Assembly (NCBI RefSeq): GCF_025151215.1
Contig: NZ_CP102286.1
Location: 868,001-932,000 of the forward strand
Direction of reading: 5' to 3'
DNA: 64,000 nt
DNA from: Parabacteroides merdae ATCC 43184
Lineage (GTDB): Bacteria; Bacteroidota; Bacteroidia; Bacteroidales; Tannerellaceae
The position numbers were made by a program, and so were the translations under genes. Positions 37,144 through 45,403 of the stretch are shown piece after piece (within the stretch, counting starts at the first letter, position 1; the number at the start of each line of letters is the position of its first letter). The notes beneath the pieces were generated by a model, which searched no databases, was not told the DNA's origin, and saw only the letters and a list, made by a program, of their open reading frames with translations.

Positions 37144-38625
37144 TTACGGAGGTTGATACTAATTTCTCTAAACTCGCGATCAGCGTGTTGTATCCGGCAA
37201 CCGCTTCGCTCTTTTTAAGGCTGTAATCCAGTAACTGGCGTTCCAGTTGGATGATGTCCGTGAGGGAAGTCGTCCCTGCCGAAAATTCGCGGATCATCAA
37301 CTGGTAGGTCGACCGGGACAAGTCTTGCTGTTTGGCGTACAGGTCTATTTTGCGCGAGGCATTGGCCAGTTGTTGCTTTAAGGCGATATATTCGGCATGT
37401 AGCTGGTTGAGCGTGTCTTCGTACTTCAGTTCGCTTGCCTCACGGTAATGCCGGCTCTCCCGCTGCTGGGCGTTATATTTCGGCGGAAGATCGGGATGCT
37501 GATCTTAATCATCGGCATGACCATATCCATGCCGTTCATATTGCTCATCCCTGACATCCGGGCCATCTCTTCTGAATTCTTAGCCATGATGGAATATTGC
37601 AGTCCGATGCCGAACATGGGAAGGCTCATCTTCTTGTCCATCTCCGCCTTTGCCTTATACGCGTTTGCCTCCGCTTCGAGCATGGAGAGCATCGGGTTGG
37701 AGAGGATGATGCTGTCCAGGACCGCATTGTCTTCTATGGAAAACAGTTTTTGTGCCAGCGAATCGGAAGTTTGTACCGGCAGATCCTGATCCCGGTTCAG
37801 CAGGCTGTTGAACCGGGCTTCGGCTGCTTTCCTGTTCGATCGGAGAGCTTCGAGGTTGTTTTCCAGTTCGACCATTTCGATCTGGATGCGAAGTACGTCG
37901 GACATGCTGCCGGATGAACCGCTCCCCATCGTACCACCTGCCATCGAACCGCCCGTACCCGACATCGTTGTATTTCCGCCCGGTGTCGCAGAGGCCGTGG
38001 AAGGAGAGGTCCCCATGTTTTCCATACCGCCCATACTGTTGTTTGCCGGTGTCTGGGGAACGGGAGATGCGACCGGAGGCGCAACGGATGGTGTCGGCCT
38101 GCCCAGAACGGACGAAGCTGTATAACGGCTCAGCGCCAACAGCTCCAACTGCTTTAACAGTTCGAGGTTCGCTGCTGTGTTCTTATACTGCTCATTCAGA
38201 TTGTTCAATTGATACCACTGGCTTTTGACTTCGTAGAACAGGTTGTTGCGGGTTTCCCTGAATTGTTCGTAAGCCATGCGTGCCATCTCGGTCGCTTCGT
38301 TGCGGGCTGCTTTGCGGGTTCCGAACCAGGGGAACATCTGCATCAGGGTGAAGTCGGCTACCTGTTTGCCGGATAGCTGCTCCATCGGTTTGAAGAAGAA
38401 GCCCATTTCGAGTTCGGGATCGGAGAAAGCTCCCGCCTGCGGTATCTTTTCCAGGGATGCTTTGTAAAGGGCAAAGCTGGAATTTACCGACGGATTGTAC
38501 CGGGCGGCCGTTTCCAGGTAATGGGAAAGGCTGTCGGTCGTTTGTGCCTGTGATGGGAGATACCAAAGTGCCGATAGCAGGATGGCGGCCCAACGTAAGA
38601 CGGCTATATGCTTTTTTATTCTCAT
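37136..38625 (-). pseudogene. cusC: TolC-type outer membrane efflux channel, frameshifted
   Basis: The first part (38625 to 37426) encodes a signal peptide and 370 residues of a CusC/TolC-like channel. At 37478-37480 an A-run appears one base short: the frame then ends at 37426, while the next frame continues as KYNAQQRESRHYREASELK and runs through AGTTSLTDIIQLERQLLDYS to a stop at 37136. Restoring one base gives a normal length of about 496. A Gly/Met/Ser-rich insert (residues 195-240, with repeated SMGGM, GSMAGGTMG) is unusual for the family. It overlaps cusB start by a few bases, indicating one operon. Confidence 0.88.
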
Positions 38626-38675
38626 TCTACTAATATTTTATTTATATAAGAAAGTTTCAACTTTTTTCTCGGCGT

Positions 38676-38732
38676 GAAAATTTATTTTCATGCAATGGAA
38701 AATTTTTTTTCATCCGAAGAAAATTTATTTTC
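38676..38732. repeat. Left attachment-site repeats
   Basis: GAAAATTTATTTTC occurs at 38676-38689 and 38719-38732 and once more at the right end (51589-51602). Around the second copy the match to the right end extends to TG and TGAGGAA with two mismatches. The 38719 copy is therefore the likely left junction. Confidence 0.65.
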
Positions 38733-39012
38733 ATGCTGAGGAACTATTAGGGGAAAGGGCATTAGGGAGAGGATTGCGGGTAAGTAAATGGAAATGAGAG
38801 CGATTTGCGCCATATCTCGGTGATTTGCACAGAGGGGTTAAGTGCAGAAGATGTGGATTTATGCAGAAGTTCCGTTACCAAATCGTTAGTCCATTCCTTG
38901 AATGGTAACGAAGAGGTAAGATGAAGGTAATTGACAGAAGAGTATTCGGTAACTCACCTTTCTGTCGTTACGGTGCTTATGCTTTGTATTACAATGTTTT
39001 GCGTAGCTAAAA

Positions 39013-39055
39013 ACGCTTCTGTAACGGGTAATTTTGCCAATAAAAATAGAAGCGT
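39013..39055 (+). promoter_or_regulatory. Hairpin abutting the integrase start codon
   Basis: ACGCTTCT (39013-39020) and AGAAGCGT (39048-39055) form a perfect 8-bp inverted repeat enclosing the -7 box; the right arm ends at the base before ATG 39056. It could be an integrase or repressor binding site. Confidence 0.5.
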
Positions 39056-40285
39056 ATGCAAAGAGAAAAATTCAAGATTTTGCTCTACCTGAAAAAGAGC
39101 GGATTGGACAAGTTGGGGCAAGCTCCGATAATGGGGCGTATAACCTACGGGCGAACCATCGCCCAATTCAGTTGTAAGCTTTCATGTGCCCCCGATTTGT
39201 GGAACGCTCGTGAGAGCAGACTGAATGGCAAGAGTCGTGAGGCAGTGGTTACGAATGGCAAGTTGGAGCGTTTGCTCCTCTCTGTACAGTCGGCTTATAG
39301 AGTTCTTTATGAACGAGGTGCGGTCTTTACTGCAACAGACATCAAGGAGCTGTTCCAAGGAAGTATGCAAACTCAAATCACCTTTTTGGAGCGATACGAC
39401 CGAATGGTTAAAGATATGGAACAAAAGGTGGGCATCGAAATAAAGGCTACAACTATGAGTAGTTACCACACTGTTCGCAAGCACTTACAAGTCTTTATTG
39501 GTGAGAAGTACCATACGGCAGATATTCCTTTCGGACAGATGGAAGAAGATTTCTTGGAATGCTTGCAACACTACTCTGTCGGAAAGCTGGGACATTCGCA
39601 AGGTCATTATCGTAAGATGGCTTTGGCAGTGAAGAAACTCTGCCGTTTGGCATATCGTGAGGGCTTGACAGAGCGACAACTGTTTGCTCACATAGAGATA
39701 GAGCGAGGAGAGAACAAACAACCTCGTGCCTTGGATAGGGCTTCGTTGGATAAGTTGCTGGGATTGACCTTTGAGCCTTATGAAGTGGAGCTGGAAACCG
39801 CCCGTAATCTCTTTCTCTTCTCCTGCTATACGGGTGTTGCCTATTGCGATATGGTCGCCCTTAATAGGGAACATCTTTTTACGGACGATGAAGGGGCGTT
39901 GTGGCTGAAGTTTCGCAGGCAAAAGACGAATACCCTTTGCCGAGTGAAGCTCCTATCCGAAGCGGTTCGTATGATAGAGCGGTATCAGTCCGAGGAGCGC
40001 AACACTCTTTTTGCGCCTATTACTTATTCAGCTTATCTCGTTCAGCTCAAAGCCCTGCAACTTCGGGCTGGTATCTCTATTCCCCTTTCGGCACACGTCG
40101 GTCGCCACACCTTTGCGACCTTGATTACTTTGGAACGAGGTGTTCCCATCGAAACGGTCAGTCGAATGTTGGGACACAGCAACATCCAAACGACCGAGCG
40201 ATACGCCCACGTTACCCCGAAGAAACTCTTTGATGAGTTCGGGCGATTTCTCTCTTTCACTGAAAACCTAACCTTAACCTTGTAA
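39056..40285 (+). CDS. int: Tyrosine recombinase (integrase) of the mobile element
   Basis: A 409-residue Bacteroides-type tyrosine integrase with an N-terminal arm-binding domain, a SAM-like core-binding domain (100-220) and the catalytic domain. HVGRHTF supplies His347 and Arg350 and TTERYAHVT the nucleophile Tyr383. In the first Arg box the sequence is CYTGVAYCDMV; the usual Arg is absent, as is known for IntDOT-like enzymes. It lies at the left end pointing inward and ends 5 bp before the second integrase. Confidence 0.93.
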   Translation: MQREKFKILLYLKKSGLDKLGQAPIMGRITYGRTIAQFSCKLSCAPDLWNARESRLNGKSREAVVTNGKLERLLLSVQSAYRVLYERGAVFTATDIKELFQGSMQTQITFLERYDRMVKDMEQKVGIEIKATTMSSYHTVRKHLQVFIGEKYHTADIPFGQMEEDFLECLQHYSVGKLGHSQGHYRKMALAVKKLCRLAYREGLTERQLFAHIEIERGENKQPRALDRASLDKLLGLTFEPYEVELETARNLFLFSCYTGVAYCDMVALNREHLFTDDEGALWLKFRRQKTNTLCRVKLLSEAVRMIERYQSEERNTLFAPITYSAYLVQLKALQLRAGISIPLSAHVGRHTFATLITLERGVPIETVSRMLGHSNIQTTERYAHVTPKKLFDEFGRFLSFTENLTLTL

Positions 40286-40290
40286 GACCT

Positions 40291-41524
40291 ATGCGTAGTA
40301 CATTCAAAATCTTATTCTATATCAATAAGAACAAGACCAAAGCAGACGGAACAACAGCAATCCTTTGTCGTATCACCATTGACGGAGCGAACGTGGTGAT
40401 AACCACAGGCGAAAACGTTGCTCCTAACGATTGAAGTGTGAAGCGAGGGGAAACAACGGATAAGAAGATAAACCAACGCCTGCAAGCATCGAAAGGAAAC
40501 TTATATTCCAACCCTTCTGGAAACAACGGATAAGAAGATAAACCAACGCCTGCAAGCCTTTCGGGAGGAAATCGAACAAGGGTACAATACTTTGCTCTAC
40601 AAATATGGAGCGGTGAGTGCCGAACTTCTGAAGAACTACTTACAAGGCATCGGGAGAACTCCAATGACACTTCTTGCCCTTAGTGCGAAAGAACTCAAAG
40701 CCCAACAAGAAAGCAAGAGCGAGGGAACGTATAGCAACAATCGAATTTCCGATAAACAGCTTGATGCTTTTGTGCGAAGTCGTGGCGAAGAGGATATTCT
40801 TTTAACAGCTCTTACGATGGATTTCTTTGATGATTATCGGTTTCATTTGAAGAAAGAGGGCTATGCTCCTGCCACGATAAACAAGCATCTCTGTTGGCTG
40901 AGCCGATTGATGTATAGAGCCGTCAGTCAGGGGACAATACGCTTCAATCCGTTTGAAGAAGCGAAGTATGAAGCCGTGGAGCGCAAACCTCGGTTTCTGA
41001 GTAAAGGCGACGTAGCAAAACTCTTGGCATTTCCCTTGCAAGACGAAGGAGCGGAACTAAGCCGAAGAATGTTTCTTTTCTCCGTCTTTACGGGTTTGGC
41101 ATTTGCCGACTTACAGAGCCTGCGAGTTTCGCAAATCGAAAAGAACAACGAGGGGAAGCGGTATATCCGCAAGGCAAGACAGAAGACGGAGGTGGAGAGC
41201 CTAATACCTCTGCATCCGATAGCGGAGCAGATACTTTCGCTTTACACTAAGGAGGAGAGCAAGGGGGATTATAAGATTTTCCCCGATACGATGAGCAAGG
41301 GCAAACTACTAACCCATCTCAAAGCCGTTGGTTGGGCTTGTGGCATTCGCACTCCGCTGACTTGGCATGTCGGAAGACATAGCTTCGGTACGCTGACTTT
41401 GGAGGCAGGCATTCCGATAGAGAGCATCGCCAAGATGATGGGGCATTCGTCTATTGCCAGCACGCAAATCTACGCCCAAATCACTGACCAAAAGATTGCA
41501 AGAGATATGGAGAGGGTGATGTAA
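40291..41524 (+). pseudogene. Second tyrosine integrase, inactivated in its 5' part
   Basis: From ATG 40291 the frame reads MRSTFKILFYINKNKTKADG as in other element integrases, but meets TGA at 40432 where relatives have Trp (N-D-W). A 39-bp sequence is then repeated 70 bp apart (40449-40487, 40519-40557), shifting the frame by one. Removing 70 bp restores the link to the long frame that encodes the core and catalytic domains, with TGLAFADL, HVGRHSFGT and the Tyr in STQIYAQIT. The catalytic half is intact but lacks a normal start. Confidence 0.88.
40449..40557 (+). repeat. 39-bp direct repeat inside the broken integrase
   Basis: GGAAACAACGGATAAG... (39 bp) at 40449-40487 recurs at 40519-40557, separated by 31 bp not found in either copy. 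The 70-bp gain explains the frameshift. Confidence 0.9.
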
Positions 41525-41550
41525 CAAAGAGAGCAGATAACTTGAATATA

Positions 41551-41589
41551 GAAAAGAGCTTGTTCCAGTTAATGAAACAAGCTTTTCTT
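41551..41589 (+). terminator. Terminator after the integrase genes
   Basis: GAAAAGAGCTTGTT (41551-41564) pairs with AACAAGCTTTTC (41576-41587) with one bulged base, followed by TT. It separates the integrases from the convergent cargo operon. Confidence 0.7.
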
Positions 41590-41621
41590 ATAGCAAATAA
41601 TTTATAATGATTTCTTTTGCA

Positions 41622-42161
41622 TTATCCCTTAGATGTTTTGATATGCAATTTTATTTTCTTCATCGCCCAGTCGTAATGACTGGCAGCTGTCGAAACGCAG
41701 TAAGCTCCGAGTGGGGAAGTCCCTGTCCAAGCGAGTGTTCCTTTGGCAAAGAGTTCATCGTTGGAGAATTGCTCTATCAGTGCCATTACATCTTTGTGGC
41801 TCTCTCTTAACTTTGCTTTAGCTTCCTCCAATGGCGTATTTTGGTGCTTCTTCCAAAACCCAACGTTCATTGCCGGATAGGTTTTCCAATTATACGGTTC
41901 TGGTAAAAAAGGCTTGCGTTCGTCGTTACTGTTGGCTTTTACCCAATTTAGTAACAACTGATGCCATTCATACAGATGCACAAGCACATCTCGCAGGTTT
42001 TTGTCCCTGCTCCAATGTGTTTCTTTCCCGGCCGTTGCCATTTCCTCGGCAAAGGCTGCTTTCTGCTGTTCTTCGCTCATACTGTCGATGAGTTTCCACA
42101 TCTTGTCGAATTGTCCGTTGGCGGATGCTGTCAAATCCGCTTTTGTCGTTGCTCTTGCCAT
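41622..42161 (-). CDS. ClbS/DfsB-family four-helix-bundle protein
   Basis: A 179-residue protein of the ClbS/DfsB (DUF1706) family: ATTKADLTASANGQFDKMW at the start, the EWHQLLLNWV helix and a C-terminal CVSTAASHYDWAMKKIK with conserved aromatic and acidic residues. ClbS of colibactin producers hydrolyses the cyclopropane warhead of colibactin; DfsB is implicated in biofilm and toxin resistance elsewhere. Resistance to an electrophilic natural product is a reasonable guess. Last gene of a minus-strand operon of five; it starts 8 bp after VOC protein 1 ends. Confidence 0.88.
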   Translation of the reverse strand: MARATTKADLTASANGQFDKMWKLIDSMSEEQQKAAFAEEMATAGKETHWSRDKNLRDVLVHLYEWHQLLLNWVKANSNDERKPFLPEPYNWKTYPAMNVGFWKKHQNTPLEEAKAKLRESHKDVMALIEQFSNDELFAKGTLAWTGTSPLGAYCVSTAASHYDWAMKKIKLHIKTSKG

Positions 42162-42169
42162 AGTCTTTA

Positions 42170-42526
42170 TTACTCATTATATAGTTGATAAAACTCCAGC
42201 CAATGCCCGTCGGGGTCTTCAAAAGTCAGCAACTTGCCGTATGGCTCTTCTCTGATGTTGCCGATGATCTTCACATTTTTGCTTTTCAATTCATCTCTGG
42301 CAAGTTCGATATCCTCCACCTCAAACATAATCCTTGTTTTACTCGCAACGACTTCACCTTTGCTCTCCGGTCTTTTCAGGATGGCAAACGATGTCTCACC
42401 CAAAGCGAACTCTATCCAGTCGCCATCGACAACTTTTATATCAAATCCGATATTGCGATAGAATTCTTGAGACCTCTGCAAATCGCTGACATAAATCCAG
42501 CAGGCATATATTCTTTTAATCTTCAT
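42170..42526 (-). CDS. VOC-family (glyoxalase/bleomycin-resistance-like) protein 1
   Basis: A 118-residue protein with two beta-alpha-beta-beta-beta units: RIYACWIYVSDLQRSQEFYR opens the first and FEVEDIELARDELKSKNVKI the second; EDPDGHWLEFYQL is the closing strand with a metal-ligand-type Glu. Members may be dioxygenases, isomerases or drug-binding proteins; no choice is possible here. ATG 42526 is favoured over 42550 because the DUF3795 gene ends at 42529. Confidence 0.85.
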   Translation of the reverse strand: MKIKRIYACWIYVSDLQRSQEFYRNIGFDIKVVDGDWIEFALGETSFAILKRPESKGEVVASKTRIMFEVEDIELARDELKSKNVKIIGNIREEPYGKLLTFEDPDGHWLEFYQLYNE

Positions 42527-42528
42527 TC

Positions 42529-42945
42529 TTATCGTGTTCTTTTTCCGCACTCAGTGCAAACCTTGTCATGCAATGAGACGATGCCTCCGCATTCCATGCA
42601 GGTGTATCGAGCGGAGTGTATTTTCAGGAAATTACATATTCCTTCTTCCCTTACAATCTCACTATTTTCGACCAGACTTTCTTCGTAACGGCTGTTATAA
42701 CTTTTTTCGAGGTTTCTTATAAGTCTACAAGGGAAGTCACCACACTGATAGCAATAAGTAATCTCTTTCAGCTGCACGCAGTCTTTTATCCTGCATTTTC
42801 GGCAATGCACTGGTTTACTTTTGTTTTCTTGCATACATCCACTGCAAGGCTTCTGTATTTTCCTCGTATGACAATGCTTATAGCATACCGTACAGTTCAT
42901 GCCACAGGGAGCGAACATTTCTATGTCAATGCTGCCAATTCTCAT
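42529..42945 (-). CDS. DUF3795 cysteine-rich protein
   Basis: A 138-residue protein with 17 Cys residues or so. The first half has the DUF3795 pattern CGMNCTVCYKHC..CSGCMQENK and CRIKDC..CYQCGDFPC; the end has a zinc ribbon (CMECGGIVSLHDKVCTECGK). Metal or zinc binding is very likely; function unknown. It overlaps the GNAT gene start by 20 bp. Confidence 0.8.
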   Translation of the reverse strand: MRIGSIDIEMFAPCGMNCTVCYKHCHTRKIQKPCSGCMQENKSKPVHCRKCRIKDCVQLKEITYCYQCGDFPCRLIRNLEKSYNSRYEESLVENSEIVREEGICNFLKIHSARYTCMECGGIVSLHDKVCTECGKRTR

Positions 42946-43498
42946 ATCTGTCTTTTCTTTTTCTCCATTCTTCTAGTGTGAGTTTGGTGAAATGTTCTGT
43001 GCGAACGTCATTCATCAATGGGACGGGCTTGTTGTATTCCGTATGGCTGTAAGTGAATCCGCATTTCTCTTGCACTCGTTTTGATTTCTCGTTGCCATCA
43101 AAATATCCGCACCAAACGGTAGTCATCTGCAAATCCTCAAAGGCATATCGAATCAATTCGCTGACGGCTTCGGGAATCAGGCCTTGCCCCCAATATGGCT
43201 CGCTAATCCAATAGCCAATCTCACATTCGCTGCCCGCCATCTTTGCGGAGCGAATCTCACTCCTTGCTGTCATGATTCCTACGCTACCGATTGTTTCGCC
43301 TGTCTCCTTCAGAACAACAGCGTATGTCTCCGGAGCAGATAACACGCCCTTGATGATTTCGCGGCTGTTCCCAATACTCGTGTGCGGCGGCCAACCTGCG
43401 ATGGGACCGATATTCGGATTGCAGGCATATTTGTAGAGTGCTTCGGCATCGCTTTCCTGCCACGGTCTTAAAATCAAGCGTTTGGTCTGTAATTCCAT
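42926..43498 (-). CDS. GNAT N-acetyltransferase, RimJ/RimL type
   Basis: A 190-residue acetyltransferase starting TKRLILRPWQESDAEALYKY, with the acetyl-CoA segment YWGQGLIPEAVSELIRYAF. Such enzymes acetylate ribosomal proteins, toxins or small molecules; the acceptor is not known. Within the detoxification operon it may act on an incoming compound. The 3' end overlaps the DUF3795 gene by 20 bp. Confidence 0.88.
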   Translation of the reverse strand: MELQTKRLILRPWQESDAEALYKYACNPNIGPIAGWPPHTSIGNSREIIKGVLSAPETYAVVLKETGETIGSVGIMTARSEIRSAKMAGSECEIGYWISEPYWGQGLIPEAVSELIRYAFEDLQMTTVWCGYFDGNEKSKRVQEKCGFTYSHTEYNKPVPLMNDVRTEHFTKLTLEEWRKRKDRYENWQH

Positions 43499-43560
43499 AT
43501 TTCTTATTGATAAAATTCTTTTCTTTTATCGTCTGCTCTTTGGTCATTGCACCAAACAAA

Positions 43561-43980
43561 TTACATAACGAGGCTTCCCTCGCTGTCAATCTCCCAAAAA
43601 GGATTGTAGGCTACCTCGAACACATAGCCGTCCAAATCTTTGAAATAGCCGCTGTAACCGCCCCAAAACACTTTCTGTGCAGGCTTCACAACGGTTGCTC
43701 CGAGCCGTTCGGCTTCCTGCATCACGGTATCGACTTCTTCCTCCGATGTGGCATTATAGCTGATTGTCATACCCGAAAAGGATGCCTGCTGATAATTTAG
43801 CGTTGTGTCTTTTTCCAATTCTTGCAGTGGATATAATCCTAAAACTATCCCACCCAAAGGAAACAATGCGTAGGCTTCTTGACTTTGTTGCGATTTCTTC
43901 CAGCCTAAGCCCTCGTAGAAAGCCAAGGCCTTTTGGAAGTCTTTTACTCCCAATGTGATTAAAGTGAATTTCTGTCTCAT
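43561..43980 (-). CDS. VOC-family (glyoxalase/bleomycin-resistance-like) protein 2
   Basis: A 139-residue VOC protein (MRQKFTLITLGVKDFQKALA; later EEVDTVMQEAERLGATVVKP and WGGYSGYFKDLDGYVFEVAY). It differs from VOC protein 1 in sequence. It is the first gene of the minus-strand cargo operon, 62 bp ahead of the GNAT gene. Substrate unknown. Confidence 0.85.
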   Translation of the reverse strand: MRQKFTLITLGVKDFQKALAFYEGLGWKKSQQSQEAYALFPLGGIVLGLYPLQELEKDTTLNYQQASFSGMTISYNATSEEEVDTVMQEAERLGATVVKPAQKVFWGGYSGYFKDLDGYVFEVAYNPFWEIDSEGSLVM

Positions 43981-44077
43981 AAGTTGTGCATTATTGAAAT
44001 TGAATCCGCCACAAAGTTACTTATTCATAGCAAGAAAGAAGAATGAAACGGCCAGAAAATCATCTACTTCAGAAACT

Positions 44078-44365
44078 CTATCCCCGATAATTCTCTTGCA
44101 GTAATCTGTTGATATCTGAGAGTCGATAGAGTATTTTCCCTGCGATTTGGGTGTAGGGAATAATGCCTCTGTCCCGATAGTCCTGCAAAGTGCGAGGACT
44201 AACGAAAAGGTGTTCGCAGACCTCCCGCCCCGTAAGGTATATTTCTCCCCCGAAGAGCGGACAGTGCGTTTGGGCTATCTCCCGAATACGTTTACTTACT
44301 TCCTTAATGCCCGAAATGAGTTCTTTCATCTCGGGTGTTTCTTTGTTAATCGTTTCGTATTCCAT
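44078..44365 (-). CDS. Helix-turn-helix protein, excisionase-like (1)
   Basis: A 95-residue protein with a MerR/Xis-type winged helix: YLTGREVCEHLFVSPRTLQDYRDRGIIPYTQIAGKILYRLSDI. Such small pairs are typical of Bacteroides mobile elements, where they control excision and transfer. It follows the second HTH gene by 8 bp on the same strand. Confidence 0.85.
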   Translation of the reverse strand: MEYETINKETPEMKELISGIKEVSKRIREIAQTHCPLFGGEIYLTGREVCEHLFVSPRTLQDYRDRGIIPYTQIAGKILYRLSDINRLLQENYRG

Positions 44366-44373
44366 AGTCGTGG

Positions 44374-44646
44374 TTATTTGCGGTTGGACTTGGCGAGGAG
44401 TGCTTCCACATCCTCACGTTTGTAATAGCACTTGTGTCCGATTTGGATAAAGGGCAGCACGGACGTATCCCGATAGTGCTGGAGCGTTCGCTTGCTGATG
44501 TTCAGTATTCGGCACACGTCCCCGTTGTGTAACAGGTCGGGGAGTTCGGGCTTCATTCCGAAGTGTTCTCGCATACAAAGAGCCAGCTCTTCAATGCTCT
44601 TTTTCAGTTCCTCCCACGCGGAGGTGTCGATGGCGGTAAATCTCAT
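44374..44646 (-). CDS. Helix-turn-helix protein, excisionase-like (2)
   Basis: A 90-residue paralogue of the adjacent gene: LLHNGDVCRILNISKRTLQHYRDTSVLPFIQIGHKCYYKREDVEALL. ATG 44646 is chosen; the frame is open far upstream, but that part has no similarity to a protein. Probably co-transcribed with gene (1), and together they may act as directionality factors for the integrase. Confidence 0.85.
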   Translation of the reverse strand: MRFTAIDTSAWEELKKSIEELALCMREHFGMKPELPDLLHNGDVCRILNISKRTLQHYRDTSVLPFIQIGHKCYYKREDVEALLAKSNRK

Positions 44647-45403
44647 ATCAATATCGTTTTTAATTGTCGTTTTTCTCTTTTCGGTGCAAATGTATGCGAG
44701 CGAAATCCTTGTTCCAAGAACCGATGAAATCAAGGGAAACAGCAGGAAATCGCAGGCAAATGTACAAGCACAAACCGCCTGTTTCACCCCCTTTTCTCTA
44801 AGTGTGTACTTGTGGCTTCGATATGATGTGAAATGTCCACACGACACAACGGGAAAAAGATACCGAGCGACCGTAAGATTGCTCGGTATCTTTTCTTTGA
44901 TTACTCGGCATCTTTTGGGGGTTCTCTCGCCAATGATAATTCTCGCTTGCATATCCCTCGAAGAAAAAGGGTGCAGGTATTAGCAATCCGATGAAGTCGT
45001 TTACAGAGCCTTTCTCCTCTCTGTTCTTTGCTTTTTGAGCCTTTTCGTTCTGTTTTCTCCCATTTTTACTACTCATTTTCGGAGCATTTCTCTGTACCTC
45101 GAAGCAACAGACACACCAGCCTTGGGACTCTGTGTTCGCCTCTGTAACTTGGTTTCAGCATCCGTTTTCGGATGAAAGTTCAAAACCAAGCAAACAGAAG
45201 AAGTACGAACAATGAAAAGAAACAAGCAAACGAGAAATGCCATAGATACTTTCTTCTTTCACTGTGAAAGGGTATATACGGTGAAAGGAAAAAAGCAGGG
45301 AATGGCTTTTTGTTTTGCGTGCGACAAGGTGCGTCCTCCGTGATCCGACAGCCTTTCCCTTTCACCGTTTATAACTCAAATCCCATTTATTCAATAACCA
45401 CTT
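44647..45403. other. Gene-poor spacer between the HTH pair and the primase-like gene
   Basis: No gene that I can support. A 92-codon minus-strand frame (44798-45076) lacks recognisable features. The spacer includes the divergent promoters of the HTH pair and the primase gene and an inverted repeat, 45273-45288 with 45358-45373. Confidence 0.55.
45273..45373. repeat. Inverted repeat upstream of the primase-like gene
   Basis: TATATACGGTGAAAGG (45273-45288) and CCTTTCACCGTTTATA (45358-45373) match over 15 of 16 bases as inverted repeats, 69 bp apart. The right arm is 30 bp from the primase start. Confidence 0.55.

Larger units (their letters stand above)
38626..39055. other. Intergenic region holding the left end of the mobile element
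   Basis: No gene. From the left: the short leader of cusC, then two copies of the 14-bp att-like sequence (38676, 38719), then element DNA with the inverted repeat CGTTACC (38873-38879) / GGTAACG (38904-38910) and the integrase promoter region, -7 box TAATTTTG at 39029-39036. Confidence 0.75.

Noticed and set aside
39823..39860. Missing first catalytic Arg in the element integrase as a sign of inactivity
   Set aside because: Bacteroides integrases such as IntDOT naturally lack it, so this is not evidence of damage.
40432..40434. TGA in the second integrase as selenocysteine or recoding
   Set aside because: Relatives have Trp there, no SECIS-like hairpin follows, and a separate frameshift shows the gene is simply broken.
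44798..45076. 92-codon minus-strand frame with a Lys-rich start
   Set aside because: No ribosome site, no domain, poor codon pattern in its second half. It could be a real small protein, but I cannot support it.
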